Part shown: one piece after another, positions 34,454 to 46,145 of the stretch
Numbering within the stretch: position 1 is the first letter of the stretch
How the letters are laid out: every line of letters begins with the position of its first letter
NCBI GenBank assembly: GCA_027859195.1
Contig: JAQIBF010000043.1
Span: 1 to 47,735, forward strand
Direction of reading: 5' to 3'
DNA length: 47,735 nt
Source of the DNA: Helicobacteraceae bacterium
GTDB taxonomy: Bacteria > Campylobacterota > Campylobacteria > Campylobacterales > Sulfurimonadaceae
The notes under the pieces: model-generated
Told to the model about the DNA's origin: nothing
The model's input: the letters and a program-made list of their open reading frames with translations, nothing else
Databases searched by the model: none
Position numbers and translations under genes: made by a program

Positions 34454-35134
34454 ATGGATGAGATGAAAAAGCTAGAAGATCGACTTGACTACTGTTTTAA
34501 AAACAAAAAGCTCATTATTGAAGCGCTGACACACAAAAGTTACAAACAGCCCTACAATAATGAACGTTTAGAGTTTTTGGGAGATGCGGTACTTGACCTC
34601 ATTGTAGGACAATACCTTTTTGAAAAATTTCTCAATTATGATGAAGGAAAACTCTCTAAAATGCGGGCTTCACTCGTTAATGAAGAGGGTTTTACACGTC
34701 TTGCCGAGCATCTTGGTTTGGGGGAGCAGCTCTTTTTGTCCAATGCTGAAGAGAACAACGGCGGGCGAACAAAATCGTCTCTACTCTCAAACGCCTTTGA
34801 GGCAGTCATCGGTGCACTCTATCTTGAAGCAGGATTAGATCGCGCAAGAGATATCAGTATTAAACTCTTGGAAGAGGTCCATCCGGACATCTCACTTGAC
34901 ACACTGTTTAAAGATTATAAAACGACTCTGCAAGAGATGACGCAGGCTCTTTTTGGTACAACGCCGGAGTATAAGCTTGTCCGGTCACACGGACCGGACC
35001 ATAAAAAAGAGTTTGAGATTGCTGTCTTTGTTGATGGTACAGAGTATGCTCGAGCAAGTGGGAAAAGTAAAAAAGTTGCCCAGCAAGAATCTGCTGAGAT
35101 AGCTATCACTATATTAAACAAAGGTGACTCATGA
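34454..35134 (+). CDS. rnc: Ribonuclease III
   Basis: Double-strand-specific endoribonuclease that matures rRNA and trims mRNA and structured RNAs. The catalytic signature [16 protein letters not shown] is near residue 36, with a second acidic site [14 protein letters not shown] near 114. The double-stranded RNA-binding domain fills about 150-226 ([28 protein letters not shown]). 226 residues is standard. Its last four bases overlap the aroC start (ATGA), so the two are coupled. Certain. Confidence 0.97.
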   Translation: MDEMKKLEDRLDYCFKNKKLIIEALTHKSYKQPYNNERLEFLGDAVLDLIVGQYLFEKFLNYDEGKLSKMRASLVNEEGFTRLAEHLGLGEQLFLSNAEENNGGRTKSSLLSNAFEAVIGALYLEAGLDRARDISIKLLEEVHPDISLDTLFKDYKTTLQEMTQALFGTTPEYKLVRSHGPDHKKEFEIAVFVDGTEYARASGKSKKVAQQESAEIAITILNKGDS

Positions 35135-36207
35135 ACCGTTTCGGAATCCGTTTTAGTTTCTCCACCTTTGGTGAATCGCACGGCAAAGCAATTGGCTGTC
35201 TCATTGACGGTGTACCGGCAGGATTGACCATTGATGAAGCCTATATCCAAGCACAGCTTGACCGACGTAAACCTGGTCAAAACGAATACGCTACCGCACG
35301 TAAAGAGGCCGACAGCGTTGAGATACTCAGCGGTGTCTTTGAAGGTCTTAGTACCGGTACCCCTATTGCGATGCTCATCTACAACACCAACCAAAAGTCT
35401 AAAGACTACACAAATATCAAAGAGACCTTTCGTCCCGGTCATGCAGACTTTACATACTGGCACAAATACGGCATACGTGATTACCGCGGCGGCGGACGTT
35501 CTTCTGCACGCGAGACCGCGGCACGCGTTGCTGCCGGGGCGGTTGCGAAGATGATGTTAAACGAACTTGGGATCACCGTTGAAAGCGGCATCACCGAGAT
35601 CGCAGGAATCCATGCGAAAAAACTTGACTACAACTATGTTAGCGGCAGTGAGATCTATGCGCTGGACAAAGATGTCGAACAGGCCCAAAAAGATGCGATC
35701 TTGGAAGCCAAAAATCGCCATGACTCTGTCGGCGGCGTTGCTCAGATCAAGATGAGCAATCTACCTATCGGTCTGGGCGAACCTCTCTACTACAAACTTG
35801 ACGGCGTATTGGCTGAAGCGATGATGGGAATCAACGCTGTCAAAGCCGTCGAGATCGGTGACGGTGCAGAGAGTGCCAAAGCCTTTGGCTCGACCAATAA
35901 TGATCCTATCAGAAACAGCGGTTTTGAATCGAACCACTCCGGAGGCATCTTAGGTGGTATCAGCAACGGCGAAGAGGTACGCGTCAACGTCTACTTTAAA
36001 CCGACACCTTCTATCTTTATGGAACAGCACACGACGACAACCCAGAACGAAGAGGTAGACTTTGCCTTAAAGGGACGCCATGACCCATGTGTTGCTATTC
36101 GAGGTTCAGTCGTCGCTGAAGCGATGGCAGCCCTTGTTGTAGCGGATATGGTCCTCCTTAACATGGGACGGACTATGGATGGTGTCAAAGGGTACTATAA
36201 AAAGTAA
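35131..36207 (+). CDS. aroC: Chorismate synthase
   Basis: Final step of the shikimate pathway, making chorismate with reduced FMN. The signature blocks [20 protein letters not shown] (near residue 13), [16 protein letters not shown] (near 46), [24 protein letters not shown] (near 117) and [16 protein letters not shown] (near 266) are intact. 358 residues is normal. It is the last gene of a four-gene operon beginning with the TPR protein. Certain. Confidence 0.97.
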   Translation: MNRFGIRFSFSTFGESHGKAIGCLIDGVPAGLTIDEAYIQAQLDRRKPGQNEYATARKEADSVEILSGVFEGLSTGTPIAMLIYNTNQKSKDYTNIKETFRPGHADFTYWHKYGIRDYRGGGRSSARETAARVAAGAVAKMMLNELGITVESGITEIAGIHAKKLDYNYVSGSEIYALDKDVEQAQKDAILEAKNRHDSVGGVAQIKMSNLPIGLGEPLYYKLDGVLAEAMMGINAVKAVEIGDGAESAKAFGSTNNDPIRNSGFESNHSGGILGGISNGEEVRVNVYFKPTPSIFMEQHTTTTQNEEVDFALKGRHDPCVAIRGSVVAEAMAALVVADMVLLNMGRTMDGVKGYYKK

Positions 36208-36225
36208 CGCGCTTCACCTTTCTAT

Positions 36226-36828
36226 CTACCTGGGCAGACCAGGTGTTGTCCTATCTAACGTATCGAGAAGATACTGTTCCCTCTCTTTAGAAAGTTTTCC
36301 ACTTGCAATAGTGTCAAGAATTTTTTCGGCCATTTTCAACTGCAACTCTTTTTCTCTAATATACATCTCAGACTGCAGCTCATTTTCGTGCATCTTCAAT
36401 CTATCTTCACGGCGTTTTCTAAAAATATAAAATATAAGTGCAAAGAGAGAGAGCATGGAAAGAGCGACAAGCAGTAAAGTGCTGTTTTTAAAGGCAATTT
36501 CACTCTCCTTTACAAACGCAGAAAGATTATGCTCTTTTATCGCCATCTCATTTTGCGTCTTTAGTCCAATAAGCTTGGTATTCTGTTCCATCTTCTGAAG
36601 TTCGAGATCACGCTCTTTGTTAATCTTAACAATCTCTTTTTGCGTTTCGGCTTCGATCGTTGCAATCGCGACCGCACTGTTTTTATTACTATCGGAGACC
36701 GTATAAACTTGTTTCTGATCCGAAGGCTTGTTCCCCATCATATAAGGAGTTTGACCGTTATCATCACTGCAAGCGACAAGAAAAAATGCCACCATAAAAA
36801 AGAGAGTTTGTTTATATACTTGATTCAT
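36226..36828 (-). CDS. Lipoprotein with a transmembrane segment and coiled coil
   Basis: A 200-residue protein with a lipobox (FFLVACSDD, cysteine 20). A long charged helix (about 55-115, rich in Glu, Lys and Gln) is followed by a clear hydrophobic stretch (NSTLLLVALSMLSLFALIFYIF, about 116-137), a basic RKRREDR and a second charged helix that suggests coiled-coil pairing. Such a mix of lipid anchor and transmembrane span is unusual. I do not recognise a family. It is convergent with aroC and shares no obvious operon partner. Confidence 0.6.
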   Translation of the reverse strand: MNQVYKQTLFFMVAFFLVACSDDNGQTPYMMGNKPSDQKQVYTVSDSNKNSAVAIATIEAETQKEIVKINKERDLELQKMEQNTKLIGLKTQNEMAIKEHNLSAFVKESEIAFKNSTLLLVALSMLSLFALIFYIFRKRREDRLKMHENELQSEMYIREKELQLKMAEKILDTIASGKLSKEREQYLLDTLDRTTPGLPR

Positions 36829-36868
36829 AAAAGTTATTCTACACGAGTATCGGTAAATACCTCTCTAT

Positions 36869-38338
36869 CTAGAGGTATTTATCGAACCAGCCAGCAACCT
36901 CGCTACGGATGGTATGACGTAGTTGAATTCCCGCGACAAAATCCGCATGCTTAGCTTTTTGTAACAGTGTCACAAGAGCATTTCGGCGTTTAGACAAAAA
37001 TGGGTGGTCAATCTGATGCGGATCACCCATAATGACTAGGCGTGTCCCATCCCCCATACGTGTACCGATCAGTTTTAATGTAGCGTTCGTCATATTCTGT
37101 GCTTCGTCAATAATAACGAACTTACGCGAGATAGTCGTTCCTCGAAGATGGGCAATGTCCATCACTTCAATATTATACTTCGCCATAAACTGTTCAGTCG
37201 CATTTTCTCTCTGCACAGAGTTCGTGTTTCCTGTAAACTCCACACGCGCATCTATAGAGCCTTTTGTCTGATGCTCAATCGTAAAGTTGACAGCCGCGTA
37301 AAGCGGGTACATAAAATAACCCAGTTTTTGGTCCTGGTCACCTTTTCGGTACCCCAACTCTGCTTGCGGATCGTTTGCAGTTACGGTATTACGAGCATAA
37401 ACGATCCCCTCTACTATCCCCTCTTTCACTAACTCTAGACCCGCCTGCAGAGCGATCAATGTCTTCCCGGAGCCTGTAGCCCCGGCAACAACCGTAACAC
37501 TGTTCTGCGGATGTGTCATTATGGAGAAGTAGAATTTCTGTTCAAGATTGATAGGACGCACAAGGTCCACGTCAAAATACTCGCCAAAGCGTTTATCAAA
37601 ATCACACCACTCCAAATTATTGTTGATGTTCATCGCATAACGCTGAATGCCTGTCTCATAAAGCTCATTGTGCTCACTCTTTGCTTTCTCAATAAAAGTA
37701 ATCTGCTCAAAATTATGATGTTCATCTTCATCATCGATCTTTGGCGTCTCTTCATAATAGTAACTATGGGCGAATTCTATGCTGTCAGCATTTTCAACGC
37801 GTGAATTACGTATGCTCTCAGTTGGAATACCCTGCACTTCAGCAGCGATCTTGAAAGAGATGTCGTTCGTCAACAGTGAAAGCCCATAATCTTTGGCGAT
37901 CTCACCGATCTTGGCATCATTAAGACCTTTTTCTTCACTAAATGTCCTGTCCATACGGTAGTCACTGCGATAGACAATGTAGAGCGGTATCTCATTGTCA
38001 TCATCATGGTTACCTAAAACGGAAGGCTCAAATGGTAGGATCAACCGATAATAAAGATCATTTTTACACAACTCGTTCTTTTCGGACTGCTTAAGGCACT
38101 CCGGCAATTCATCAAAACTCATCATACCGCTATTCTCCTTGTCAGAGAGCCTGAAAAACTCTCTGGCGCGAAAGCCTGCATCCGAACGCATATCATCTTT
38201 TTTGTTATTGAGTTCGGCTAAAACAACATCTGTAATAGTCACTATGTTTTCATTGTTTTCAGAGATTCGTAAGATATTGATTGGATCATCTAATATAACG
38301 GAGGTGTCTAGGAGGTAGCAGTTCTGTGAATCACTCAA
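36869..38338 (-). CDS. PIN domain plus PhoH-like ATPase (YlaK type)
   Basis: A 489-residue protein. The N-terminal PIN RNase domain (about 1-150) starts with YLLDTSVILDDP and has further acidic residues (DVVLAELNNKKDD, LLTNDISFK). The second half is a PhoH ATPase with Walker A GATGSGKTLIALQ near residue 282, Walker B FVIIDEAQNMT, and VIMGDPHQIDHPF. Related proteins couple RNA helicase and PIN endonuclease activity and are widely conserved. Its target is unknown. It precedes the nif cluster on the same strand, with 123 bases between. Confidence 0.88.
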   Translation of the reverse strand: MSDSQNCYLLDTSVILDDPINILRISENNENIVTITDVVLAELNNKKDDMRSDAGFRAREFFRLSDKENSGMMSFDELPECLKQSEKNELCKNDLYYRLILPFEPSVLGNHDDDNEIPLYIVYRSDYRMDRTFSEEKGLNDAKIGEIAKDYGLSLLTNDISFKIAAEVQGIPTESIRNSRVENADSIEFAHSYYYEETPKIDDEDEHHNFEQITFIEKAKSEHNELYETGIQRYAMNINNNLEWCDFDKRFGEYFDVDLVRPINLEQKFYFSIMTHPQNSVTVVAGATGSGKTLIALQAGLELVKEGIVEGIVYARNTVTANDPQAELGYRKGDQDQKLGYFMYPLYAAVNFTIEHQTKGSIDARVEFTGNTNSVQRENATEQFMAKYNIEVMDIAHLRGTTISRKFVIIDEAQNMTNATLKLIGTRMGDGTRLVIMGDPHQIDHPFLSKRRNALVTLLQKAKHADFVAGIQLRHTIRSEVAGWFDKYL

Positions 38339-38440
38339 TGTAGATCCTTCAGCTGGGATACAACTATTATAACCATAAAAAAGTAAATTTATAAAAGGGA
38401 ATTTGTAAGTTTATTAATCAATAAAAAAAATGAGGAGAAG

Positions 38441-38455
38441 CCCGCCTAAAGCGGG
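38441..38455. terminator. Short GC hairpin downstream of nifU
   Basis: CCCGC (38441-38445) and GCGGG (38451-38455) pair over CTAAA. Read on the minus strand it is 6 bases past the nifU stop, and a T-run lies about 9 bases further on. A likely but imperfect terminator of nifSU. Confidence 0.45.
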
Positions 38456-38461
38456 AAAAAG

Positions 38462-39436
38462 TTAGAGAGGTAAAACGCGGATATTATTTGAAAGTTTCTC
38501 TTTAAGTGTTGACTCGATTGCGTAAAGTGTCCCTGTTGCTGACGATGAACAAGATGAACATGCGCCAAGGTAACGGATGTAGACATCAACATACTCATCA
38601 GAGTTTTTAATGTCTATAACTTCCATGTCACCACCGTCCATGACCAGGAACTGACGAACACTGTCGTCAATTACGGCATCGATTGCTTTGATCTGCTGCA
38701 CAAGGGTCATAGCTTCAAAGTTGCCTGTAGCACCAGCATCTGCTGCAGTCGCCATTTTCTCTTCGTCCATCTGCTTACGTGTGTCTGCATGGATATAAAC
38801 TAGGTAGTGCTCACGAGCTTCGTGGCCACCAGGCTTGATACAAGACTTACAAAAACCGCCGGCTTTAGTATAGTCAGTGATCTGTGCAACTGTTGTCAGA
38901 TCATTGAGCTTAATAACTTCTTGAAGTGTTCCAAGACTAACACGTGCACATTCACATACGATGATCTCTTCTTCAAAAGACTCAGAGTCAACACCCATGT
39001 AAAGACCAGCTGCTTTTTTAATAACATCATATGCCATTACTGAACAGTGCATTTTTTGCGGTGGAACAGCCGGTGTTTCAGGATCATCACGAAGTGCCAT
39101 CTCAACATCAATATTTGTGATCTTGACTGCTTCTTGTACTGTTTTACCAATACAAAGTTCTGTCATTACATCAGAAGAGGCAATAGCAGTACCGCAACCA
39201 AAACTTTTAAATTTTGAGTTAACGATCTTATCAGATTCCGGGTCTATTTCCCAGTAAAGACGTACAGCATCACCACAAGACTCTGCCCCAAAGTCAGCAA
39301 CGATCAGTTTGTTACCATGACCTGCTGCTTCGTCTTCTGTGATCTCACCCTGGTGTTGAGGGTTATTCATCAATGTTGTTACTTTATTAGAGTAAGCGTC
39401 CCATAAAGATTCGCCTAATATGTCATTTTTTGCCAT
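38462..39436 (-). CDS. nifU: Iron-sulfur cluster scaffold NifU
   Basis: Scaffold that assembles and hands on iron-sulfur clusters. The three-domain NifU layout is visible in 324 residues. An IscU-like domain has conserved cysteines (AESCGDAV, FGCGTAIASS, HCSVM). A central BFD-like [2Fe-2S] domain has VCECARVS and FCKSCI. A C-terminal Nfu-like domain has YLGACSSCSSSATGTLY. It follows nifS by 24 bases and is surely in the same operon. In Campylobacterota lacking nitrogen fixation, NifSU is the general cluster-assembly system. Confidence 0.95.
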   Translation of the reverse strand: MAKNDILGESLWDAYSNKVTTLMNNPQHQGEITEDEAAGHGNKLIVADFGAESCGDAVRLYWEIDPESDKIVNSKFKSFGCGTAIASSDVMTELCIGKTVQEAVKITNIDVEMALRDDPETPAVPPQKMHCSVMAYDVIKKAAGLYMGVDSESFEEEIIVCECARVSLGTLQEVIKLNDLTTVAQITDYTKAGGFCKSCIKPGGHEAREHYLVYIHADTRKQMDEEKMATAADAGATGNFEAMTLVQQIKAIDAVIDDSVRQFLVMDGGDMEVIDIKNSDEYVDVYIRYLGACSSCSSSATGTLYAIESTLKEKLSNNIRVLPL

Positions 39437-39460
39437 AGTTTATCCTTTTTATCTACTAGT

Positions 39461-40732
<1,272 letters not shown>

Positions 40733-41106
40733 CGATGTTGTGATGATAGACTATAGGTTGTTATAGATTGCTTAAGGTTTCTTTATACTGCTTTTACTTT
40801 AAGAAATGAGATTATTCAGTGATTATTTATGGATTATCTATTAACAAAGAGGCAGACAAAGCGCCTCTACACGCTATCTCAGCTACTTATCTTACGTCGA
40901 TGATCACGCTTCAAAACAAAAGGTAGTTCCAATTATTTTTTATTGAAAAGGTTGTCGGTACAAAGAGAAGTTACCGCTTCAATACAATATTTCGCTAAAA
41001 CGCCGAGTCTGAAAAAGTAAAAGTATAGGTAATCGAACGATTAGAAAGGTGGGGAGGATAACACATTAAAAAACAACTGCTTGAGAAGAAAAAAGTAGAA
41101 ACGGTT
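40733..41106. other. Gene-free stretch between nifS and def
   Basis: No credible gene is seen on either strand. It probably holds the promoter of nifSU at its left end and the untranslated 3' end of the def transcript at its right end. No clear terminator stem was found. Confidence 0.4.
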
Positions 41107-41637
41107 CTACTTACCGGTTTTCTTCTCTTTTTGCATTCTCTTGTACTCTTTTTCAAACTTTTTTCGACGACCATACGAAAGTCTCTCAATAAAAAGTTTT
41201 CCATCCAGATGATCGATCTCATGTTGAATGGCAATACTTAACAGCTCTTCAGCGTCAAGAGAGCACTCGTTGCCATGACGATCGTGATATGTAATGCCGA
41301 TCTTCTCAAAACGTTCGACATCCTCATAAAACTTCGGTACGCTCAGACAGCCCTCTTGATAGACAGTTGTCCCTTCACTATAAGTAATAGTAGGATTAAT
41401 GATCTCAAGAAGGTTTGCTTTATCTTGTGTCCCTTCTTCATCATCATTGGGAAGATTGATAATGAGGACATCAATAGCACGATCGACTTGGATTGCTGCA
41501 AGACCGATACCATTCGTCTGGATCATCGTCTCATACATATCATCTAAAAAAGTATGTAGTTCTGCATTAAATTCGCTAACAGGTGTAGAGACAACTTTAA
41601 GACGTTTATCAGGGTAAGTTACAATTGGAAGGATCAT
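41107..41637 (-). CDS. def: Peptide deformylase
   Basis: Removes the formyl group from new proteins. All three motifs are present in 176 residues: GIGLAAIQV (residue 43), EGCLSVP with metal-binding Cys97, and QHEIDHLDG with His139, Glu140 and His143. It is transcribed after clpP with 22 bases between them. The tail ends in basic residues, KKFEKEYKRMQKEKKTGK. Certain. Confidence 0.97.
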   Translation of the reverse strand: MILPIVTYPDKRLKVVSTPVSEFNAELHTFLDDMYETMIQTNGIGLAAIQVDRAIDVLIINLPNDDEEGTQDKANLLEIINPTITYSEGTTVYQEGCLSVPKFYEDVERFEKIGITYHDRHGNECSLDAEELLSIAIQHEIDHLDGKLFIERLSYGRRKKFEKEYKRMQKEKKTGK

Positions 41638-41659
41638 AGTTATTCTTTAAAAGAGAAGC

Positions 41660-42253
41660 TTATTCGCTCTTCTCTTTCTTAGTTAGTACTTCATCGATCA
41701 GGCCATAATCAAGTGACTCTTGTGCACTCATGAAGTTGTCACGGTCAGTGTCTTTCTCGATTGCCTCAATATCTTGACCCGTATTTTTTGCCAGGATACC
41801 ATTAAGTTCCGCTTTCATACGTAAGATCTCTTTAGCCTGGATAGCGATATCACTGGCTTGTCCTTGTGCACCGCCAAGGGGCTGGTGGATCATAATACGT
41901 GCATGTGGCAATGCAAAACGTTTACCTTTTTCACCGGCACTAAGTAAAAATGAACCCATTGACGCCGCTTGACCGATACAAATAGTCGCAACATCGGGAC
42001 GGATATAGTTCATTGTGTCATAGATCGCCATACCGGCAGTGACCACACCACCCGGAGAGTTGATGTAAAAATAGATATCTTTTTCCGGATCTTCTGCTTC
42101 CAGGAAAAGCATCTGCGCTACGATTGTTGATGCAACCTGATCATTCACCTCACCACTTAACATGATAATACGATCTTTTAATAGACGCGAGTAGATGTCA
42201 TAAGAACGTTCACCACGACCTGATTTCTCAACAACGTAAGGAATATAGCTCAT
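41660..42253 (-). CDS. clpP: ATP-dependent Clp protease proteolytic subunit
   Basis: Serine peptidase that forms the chamber of ClpXP or ClpAP. The triad is Ser98 ([10 protein letters not shown]), His123 (IMIHQPLGG) and an Asp near residue 172 (EKDTDRDN). [15 protein letters not shown] near 66 lines the substrate site. Its ATG overlaps the tig stop codon by one base, and def follows, so tig-clpP-def form a translation-linked quality-control operon. 197 residues, no propeptide visible. Certain. Confidence 0.97.
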   Translation of the reverse strand: MSYIPYVVEKSGRGERSYDIYSRLLKDRIIMLSGEVNDQVASTIVAQMLFLEAEDPEKDIYFYINSPGGVVTAGMAIYDTMNYIRPDVATICIGQAASMGSFLLSAGEKGKRFALPHARIMIHQPLGGAQGQASDIAIQAKEILRMKAELNGILAKNTGQDIEAIEKDTDRDNFMSAQESLDYGLIDEVLTKKEKSE

Positions 42254-43554
42254 TACGCGTCTTTGCTAGTATCGTTAAGAAGTTTAGAAAGGACTTTGTC
42301 CTCAACCATTGCCATTTGAACAGCTGGAAGATACCCTGACTCTTGGTACTGCTTGTAAACAGCTGCGGGGTCTTGACCCATCTGCATCGCTTCGAAGTAG
42401 ATAGTCTGCATTACTTCTTGCTCCGCAACAGCGATACCTTCAACTTTAGCTAATGCATCGATAATAAAAGTAGCTTTTACAGAACGCTCAGCATCTTCAC
42501 GGCCTTCTTCACGAAGCTCCGTTACTTTCTCTACATTTTCTTGAAGTTCTTTGATCTCAGCTTCGTTCATAGACTGCGCTTTTTTGTTAAGCGCCATATC
42601 CATCTCTTGTTCAACAACAAACTTTGGAAGGTCAACAGTGATCTTCTCTACAAGTGCTTCAAGAACTTGTGGCTTAAGTTCATCATTGTAAAGCTTCGTT
42701 TTTTCTTCATTTTCTAGTTGCTCTTGAATCTTCTCTTTTAACATCTCCATTGTTGCATCTTCTTCGCCTGGAAGTAGTTTTGCAGCAAGTTTTGCATCAT
42801 GACGCGGTTTCTTTTTCATCTGGATCTCTTGAACCGTTACTTTAAACTCAGCATCTTTACCTGCAAGTGCTTCGCCGCCGTAGTTTTCAGGGAAAGTCAC
42901 TTTGACTACTTTCTCTTCACCCTTGCTCATACCGACAACCTGATCTTCAAAACCTGGGATGAACTGCTTAGAACCCAATGTCAATGCGAAACCTTGTGCC
43001 GCACCGCCTTCAAAAAGCTCACCGTCAACTGAACCTTCAAAGTCGATAACCGCTGTGTCACCGTCAACCAGTGGACGCTCTTCATCAACCGTGACAAGTT
43101 CAGCTTGCTGCATTGCAAGTTCATCGATACGTTCTTTTACAGCTGCCGCAGAAACTTTAGGCGTTTTGAATGCTGGAACGAGTTTGGCATAGTCACCAAG
43201 GTCGATCTCAGGACGCATAGCAACCGTTACTTCAACATCAATGCTATCAGCACCTTTGTCAAACTTAGTCACTTGTGGCTCACCGATCATGGCCTCGTTT
43301 TCTACACCAATCTCTTTAAGACCCGCAGAAAGTACGTCACGAAGTGCTTCCGCCTCTGCATCTTGTACCAACTTATCCCCGTACTGTTTTTTCACAGCAG
43401 ATACAGGTACTTTACCTTTACGGAAACCTGGAATGTTAGTCGTCTTTGACAGTTGTTTTGCGATCTTATCTACGTTTGCAGTGATTGCCTCATTTGTGAT
43501 TATTGCAGCAATAGTTGCATTTGCAGTATCGATTTTATTAGTTGTAACGTTCAT
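42253..43554 (-). CDS. tig: Trigger factor
   Basis: Ribosome-bound chaperone with a peptidyl-prolyl isomerase domain. The ribosome-docking signature is in [11 protein letters not shown] near residue 40. The FKBP-type domain spans about 150-240 ([50 protein letters not shown]). The rest is the helical substrate cradle. 433 residues is standard. First gene of the tig-clpP-def operon, divergent from folE across 203 bases. Certain. Confidence 0.97.
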   Translation of the reverse strand: MNVTTNKIDTANATIAAIITNEAITANVDKIAKQLSKTTNIPGFRKGKVPVSAVKKQYGDKLVQDAEAEALRDVLSAGLKEIGVENEAMIGEPQVTKFDKGADSIDVEVTVAMRPEIDLGDYAKLVPAFKTPKVSAAAVKERIDELAMQQAELVTVDEERPLVDGDTAVIDFEGSVDGELFEGGAAQGFALTLGSKQFIPGFEDQVVGMSKGEEKVVKVTFPENYGGEALAGKDAEFKVTVQEIQMKKKPRHDAKLAAKLLPGEEDATMEMLKEKIQEQLENEEKTKLYNDELKPQVLEALVEKITVDLPKFVVEQEMDMALNKKAQSMNEAEIKELQENVEKVTELREEGREDAERSVKATFIIDALAKVEGIAVAEQEVMQTIYFEAMQMGQDPAAVYKQYQESGYLPAVQMAMVEDKVLSKLLNDTSKDA

Positions 43555-43757
43555 CTAATCCCTTTGTATTATGCCATCAAGCTGGATAAAAATTTTGGCA
43601 ATAATATCTAAATACTGCTAACATCTCTATTAGAACAAGACACTCCACCATTTACAGCACACTATTTACTGCTTATATCTTGATACAACTCTTTTAAAAT
43701 GGATTTTTCTCAGCCATTTCATGGTATTGTTCTACAAATCTAGCAAAGAGCATAATT

Positions 43758-44342
43758 TTGAAAAATAACGAACAAGAGGCATTTAGATCTGCCGTCAAGA
43801 CCATGATGAAAAGTGTTGGTGAGGACCCTGAACGAGAAGGACTTTTAAAGACGCCGGAACGTGTTTTTAAAGCCTATGAGTTTATGTTTAGCGGGTACCA
43901 AGAAGACCCGACAGCGATCTTGCAGTCGGCTATTTTCACAAGTTCAAATGATGAGATGGTACTTATTAAAGACATTGAACTTTATTCGACCTGTGAGCAC
44001 CACCTTCTGCCGATTATTGGACGAGCGCATGTTGCCTATATTCCAAACGGAAAGGTGGTAGGGCTATCTAAGATCCCACGGGTTGTCGACGTCTTTTCAC
44101 GCCGTATGCAGATCCAGGAGCAACTGACAGAGCAGATCGCTGAAGCCATCATGGAAGCGCTTGACCCCAAAGGGGTGGCGGTCGTCATCCAGGCACGCCA
44201 CATGTGTATGGAGATGCGTGGCGTTCAAAAGATCAACTCAACCACGACATCAAGTGCGCTTCGCGGTCTCTTTAAAAAAGATCAAAAGACAAGAGCAGAG
44301 TTTTTCAACCTTATCAATGCACCGATGGGTAACCGCTACTAG
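43758..44342 (+). CDS. folE: GTP cyclohydrolase I
   Basis: First enzyme of folate synthesis from GTP. The zinc-binding and catalytic signatures [28 protein letters not shown] (near 75), [14 protein letters not shown] and [17 protein letters not shown] (near 140) are intact, with Cys and His ligands in CEHH and the later HMC. 194 residues. The start is a TTG at 43758. No strong ribosome binding site is seen, and no ATG lies upstream in frame. It stands apart from other folate genes. Certain. Confidence 0.96.
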   Translation: MKNNEQEAFRSAVKTMMKSVGEDPEREGLLKTPERVFKAYEFMFSGYQEDPTAILQSAIFTSSNDEMVLIKDIELYSTCEHHLLPIIGRAHVAYIPNGKVVGLSKIPRVVDVFSRRMQIQEQLTEQIAEAIMEALDPKGVAVVIQARHMCMEMRGVQKINSTTTSSALRGLFKKDQKTRAEFFNLINAPMGNRY

Positions 44343-44512
44343 GATCTATTCTGCCTTTGCCTTACTTGACCTGCATTTTGCAAGGTTCAGGGCGCAGATT
44401 CCACTAAATTATTTTCCCGCCAGACAGCATAATCAATTTTCACCGTTCACCTGATCTCTCTTAAAATGTTTATTTCTTAATAATTGCAAATAGAAAACAA
44501 ATCCCAATCTGA

Positions 44513-44518
44513 TATAAT
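44513..44518 (+). promoter_or_regulatory. Putative -10 box for the YceI-family gene
   Basis: TATAAT at 44513-44518 lies 23 bases before the preferred ATG at 44542, which is itself preceded by TTGGAG. No good -35 is seen. Confidence 0.5.
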
Positions 44519-44541
44519 TGAACAAAAATTGGAGTATACCT

Positions 44542-45144
44542 ATGAAAAAGACAGCACTCTCTCTACTTCTCGCCTTTGGTTTAGCACAAGCAAACTGTAC
44601 CTTTTCTCAGCCAAGCAATGTCGATGTGACATGGGAATCGTTTAAAACACCGATGAAGATTGGTGTCGGCGGTCATTTCAGTACCGTTAACTTTAAAACA
44701 GACGCTACTAAAGCGACAGATCTAAATACCCTTTTAGCAGGTTCTAGTGTCAGCATCGATGTAACCAGTGTTGATTCAAAGAACAAAGGGCGCGATGAAA
44801 AGCTTGTCAATGAGTTTTTTAAACAGATGTCCGGTCCCACTATCAAAGCAGTGATCGTTAGTCTAAAAAAAGACACTGATGCAAGAAAAAGCGGCACACT
44901 TACTGCCTCAGTTACGATGAATGATGTCACACGTGACGTTCCGATGAAATATAGTTTTAGTAACGGGCAGTTGAGTGCAAACGGTGTGATCGACGTATTT
45001 GACTTTAAGGCGGATCGCGCACTTAAATCGATCAATACCGCTTGTTTTGCTCTACATCAAGGCAAAACGTGGAGTGATGTCAACATAGGTTTTACAATGG
45101 ATATTAAAGCAAGTTGTCCGCAACCTGTTAAAGGCCATGAATAA
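44542..45144 (+). CDS. YceI-family periplasmic protein
   Basis: A 200-residue exported protein. A signal peptide (MKKTALSLLLAFGLAQA) is followed by a lipocalin-like beta-rich domain (VDVTWESFKTPMKIGVGGHFSTVNF, SSVSIDVTSVDSKNKGRDEKLVNEFF, GTLTASVTMNDVTRDVPMKYSF) matching the YceI fold, which binds isoprenoid-like lipids. The ATG at 44542 is preferred over one at 44518 because TTGGAG lies eight bases upstream and the signal peptide begins there. Ligand not known. Two cysteines (CTFSQ, ASCPQ) flank the domain. Confidence 0.82.
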   Translation: MKKTALSLLLAFGLAQANCTFSQPSNVDVTWESFKTPMKIGVGGHFSTVNFKTDATKATDLNTLLAGSSVSIDVTSVDSKNKGRDEKLVNEFFKQMSGPTIKAVIVSLKKDTDARKSGTLTASVTMNDVTRDVPMKYSFSNGQLSANGVIDVFDFKADRALKSINTACFALHQGKTWSDVNIGFTMDIKASCPQPVKGHE

Positions 45145-45227
45145 ACAGCTAATGTGAAACTGCGTAAAAAGCCAAGTTTCTTACTGCCAGCCTCTTTTAA
45201 AACATCTACGGATAAGGAGTAGCCCTT

Positions 45228-45323
45228 TTATGGGTTTTCTCCCCATCTGCGGTTATGTTGCTTATAGCTGTTGAACAGAATCAGCACAACAGCTGATATA
45301 ACAATCAAAGTGACCACTATCAT
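45228..45323 (-). CDS. Small single-span membrane protein (31 residues)
   Basis: A 31-residue frame begins ATG at 45323, with a near-perfect ribosome binding site GGAGGAAGT directly upstream. The product starts MIVVTLIVISAVVLILF, a clear transmembrane helix, and ends with a basic, polar tail (NSYKQHNRRWGENP). The binding site and the membrane-like composition make it a credible gene. No family recognised. It lies in an otherwise gene-free spacer after the YceI gene. The rest of the 45145-45808 gap holds only a hairpin with arms GACAAAAA/TTTTTGTC (45561-45582). Confidence 0.6.
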   Translation of the reverse strand: MIVVTLIVISAVVLILFNSYKQHNRRWGENP

Positions 45324-45808
45324 ACTTCCTCCATCATTTCTTACATAGCATTTTCACTGGCTTGAATCATGCCTGTTTTCGACAGAAGGTGACAATAACA
45401 TGGCAATTTGCTGATAGAACAGTGTACGCTTTACCATGGTTGCAAAAGATAAAGCGGCTATTAATAGTTCAAGACTGCGATGGTTTCTGTTGTGCCATAA
45501 CGAATCACTATACACATATCATCTAGTCATATAAGTTTAAAATATTCAGTTAACTAAAGAGACAAAAATCAACGTTTTTGTCGATCGTTTGATGGAGAAA
45601 ATTGCCTTACCCACCTAATGAACTATAACCGCTATAGTATAATATATTATAATGCAAATGGATAGTATTATTATTTTTACTTATTACAAAGTTATTACAT
45701 TTTTTGACAAATTGTTGCATTTTCACAAAAATCAGCACTATTCAAAGAATATAAATTGATAATAGTAATGAGCGTTCGTTTACTATATTATGAAGGGGAT
45801 AAATTACT

Positions 45809-46087
45809 ATGAGAGTCAAAAAATCATTTTTAACGGCTGTTCTATTGGGAGTACTGACTAGCGTCGGGCAGTGTGAGAGTATCGCAGAGCCGGGACCATA
45901 TATTGGTTTGGGGCTTGGGTATGCAATGAGTGATATTGATAGTAATAGTATTGAAGAAGGGCTTTGCGGAGGCAGCTGTGTCTCCTATAGCGATGATGAG
46001 AACAGTTTGGGTTTCAAGCTCTTTGGTGGATATCTCCGGTATTATGTAGCAAACTCACCAAAAAAAGAGCCCAGAAAACAGGGCTGA
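45809..46087 (+). pseudogene. Outer-membrane beta-barrel protein, N-terminal fragment cut by an IS
   Basis: The frame starts with a signal peptide (MRVKKSFLTAVLLGVLTSVGQC) and a first beta-strand YIGLGLGYAMSDID, then GLCGGSCVSYSDDENSLGFKLFGGYL, typical of small OmpA-like or opacity-type barrels. After GGYL (about 46036) the sequence changes to RYYVANSPKKEPRKQG, which does not look like a barrel strand and is low-complexity. It ends in a stop at 46085. The rest of the barrel is presumably on the far side of the insertion element, outside the window. A ribosome binding site AAGGGG precedes the ATG. Confidence 0.65.
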
Positions 46088-46145
46088 AACCGACTATCAT
46101 AGTATAATATAACTTAAATTTAACAAATAATGAGAGGTGTATATT

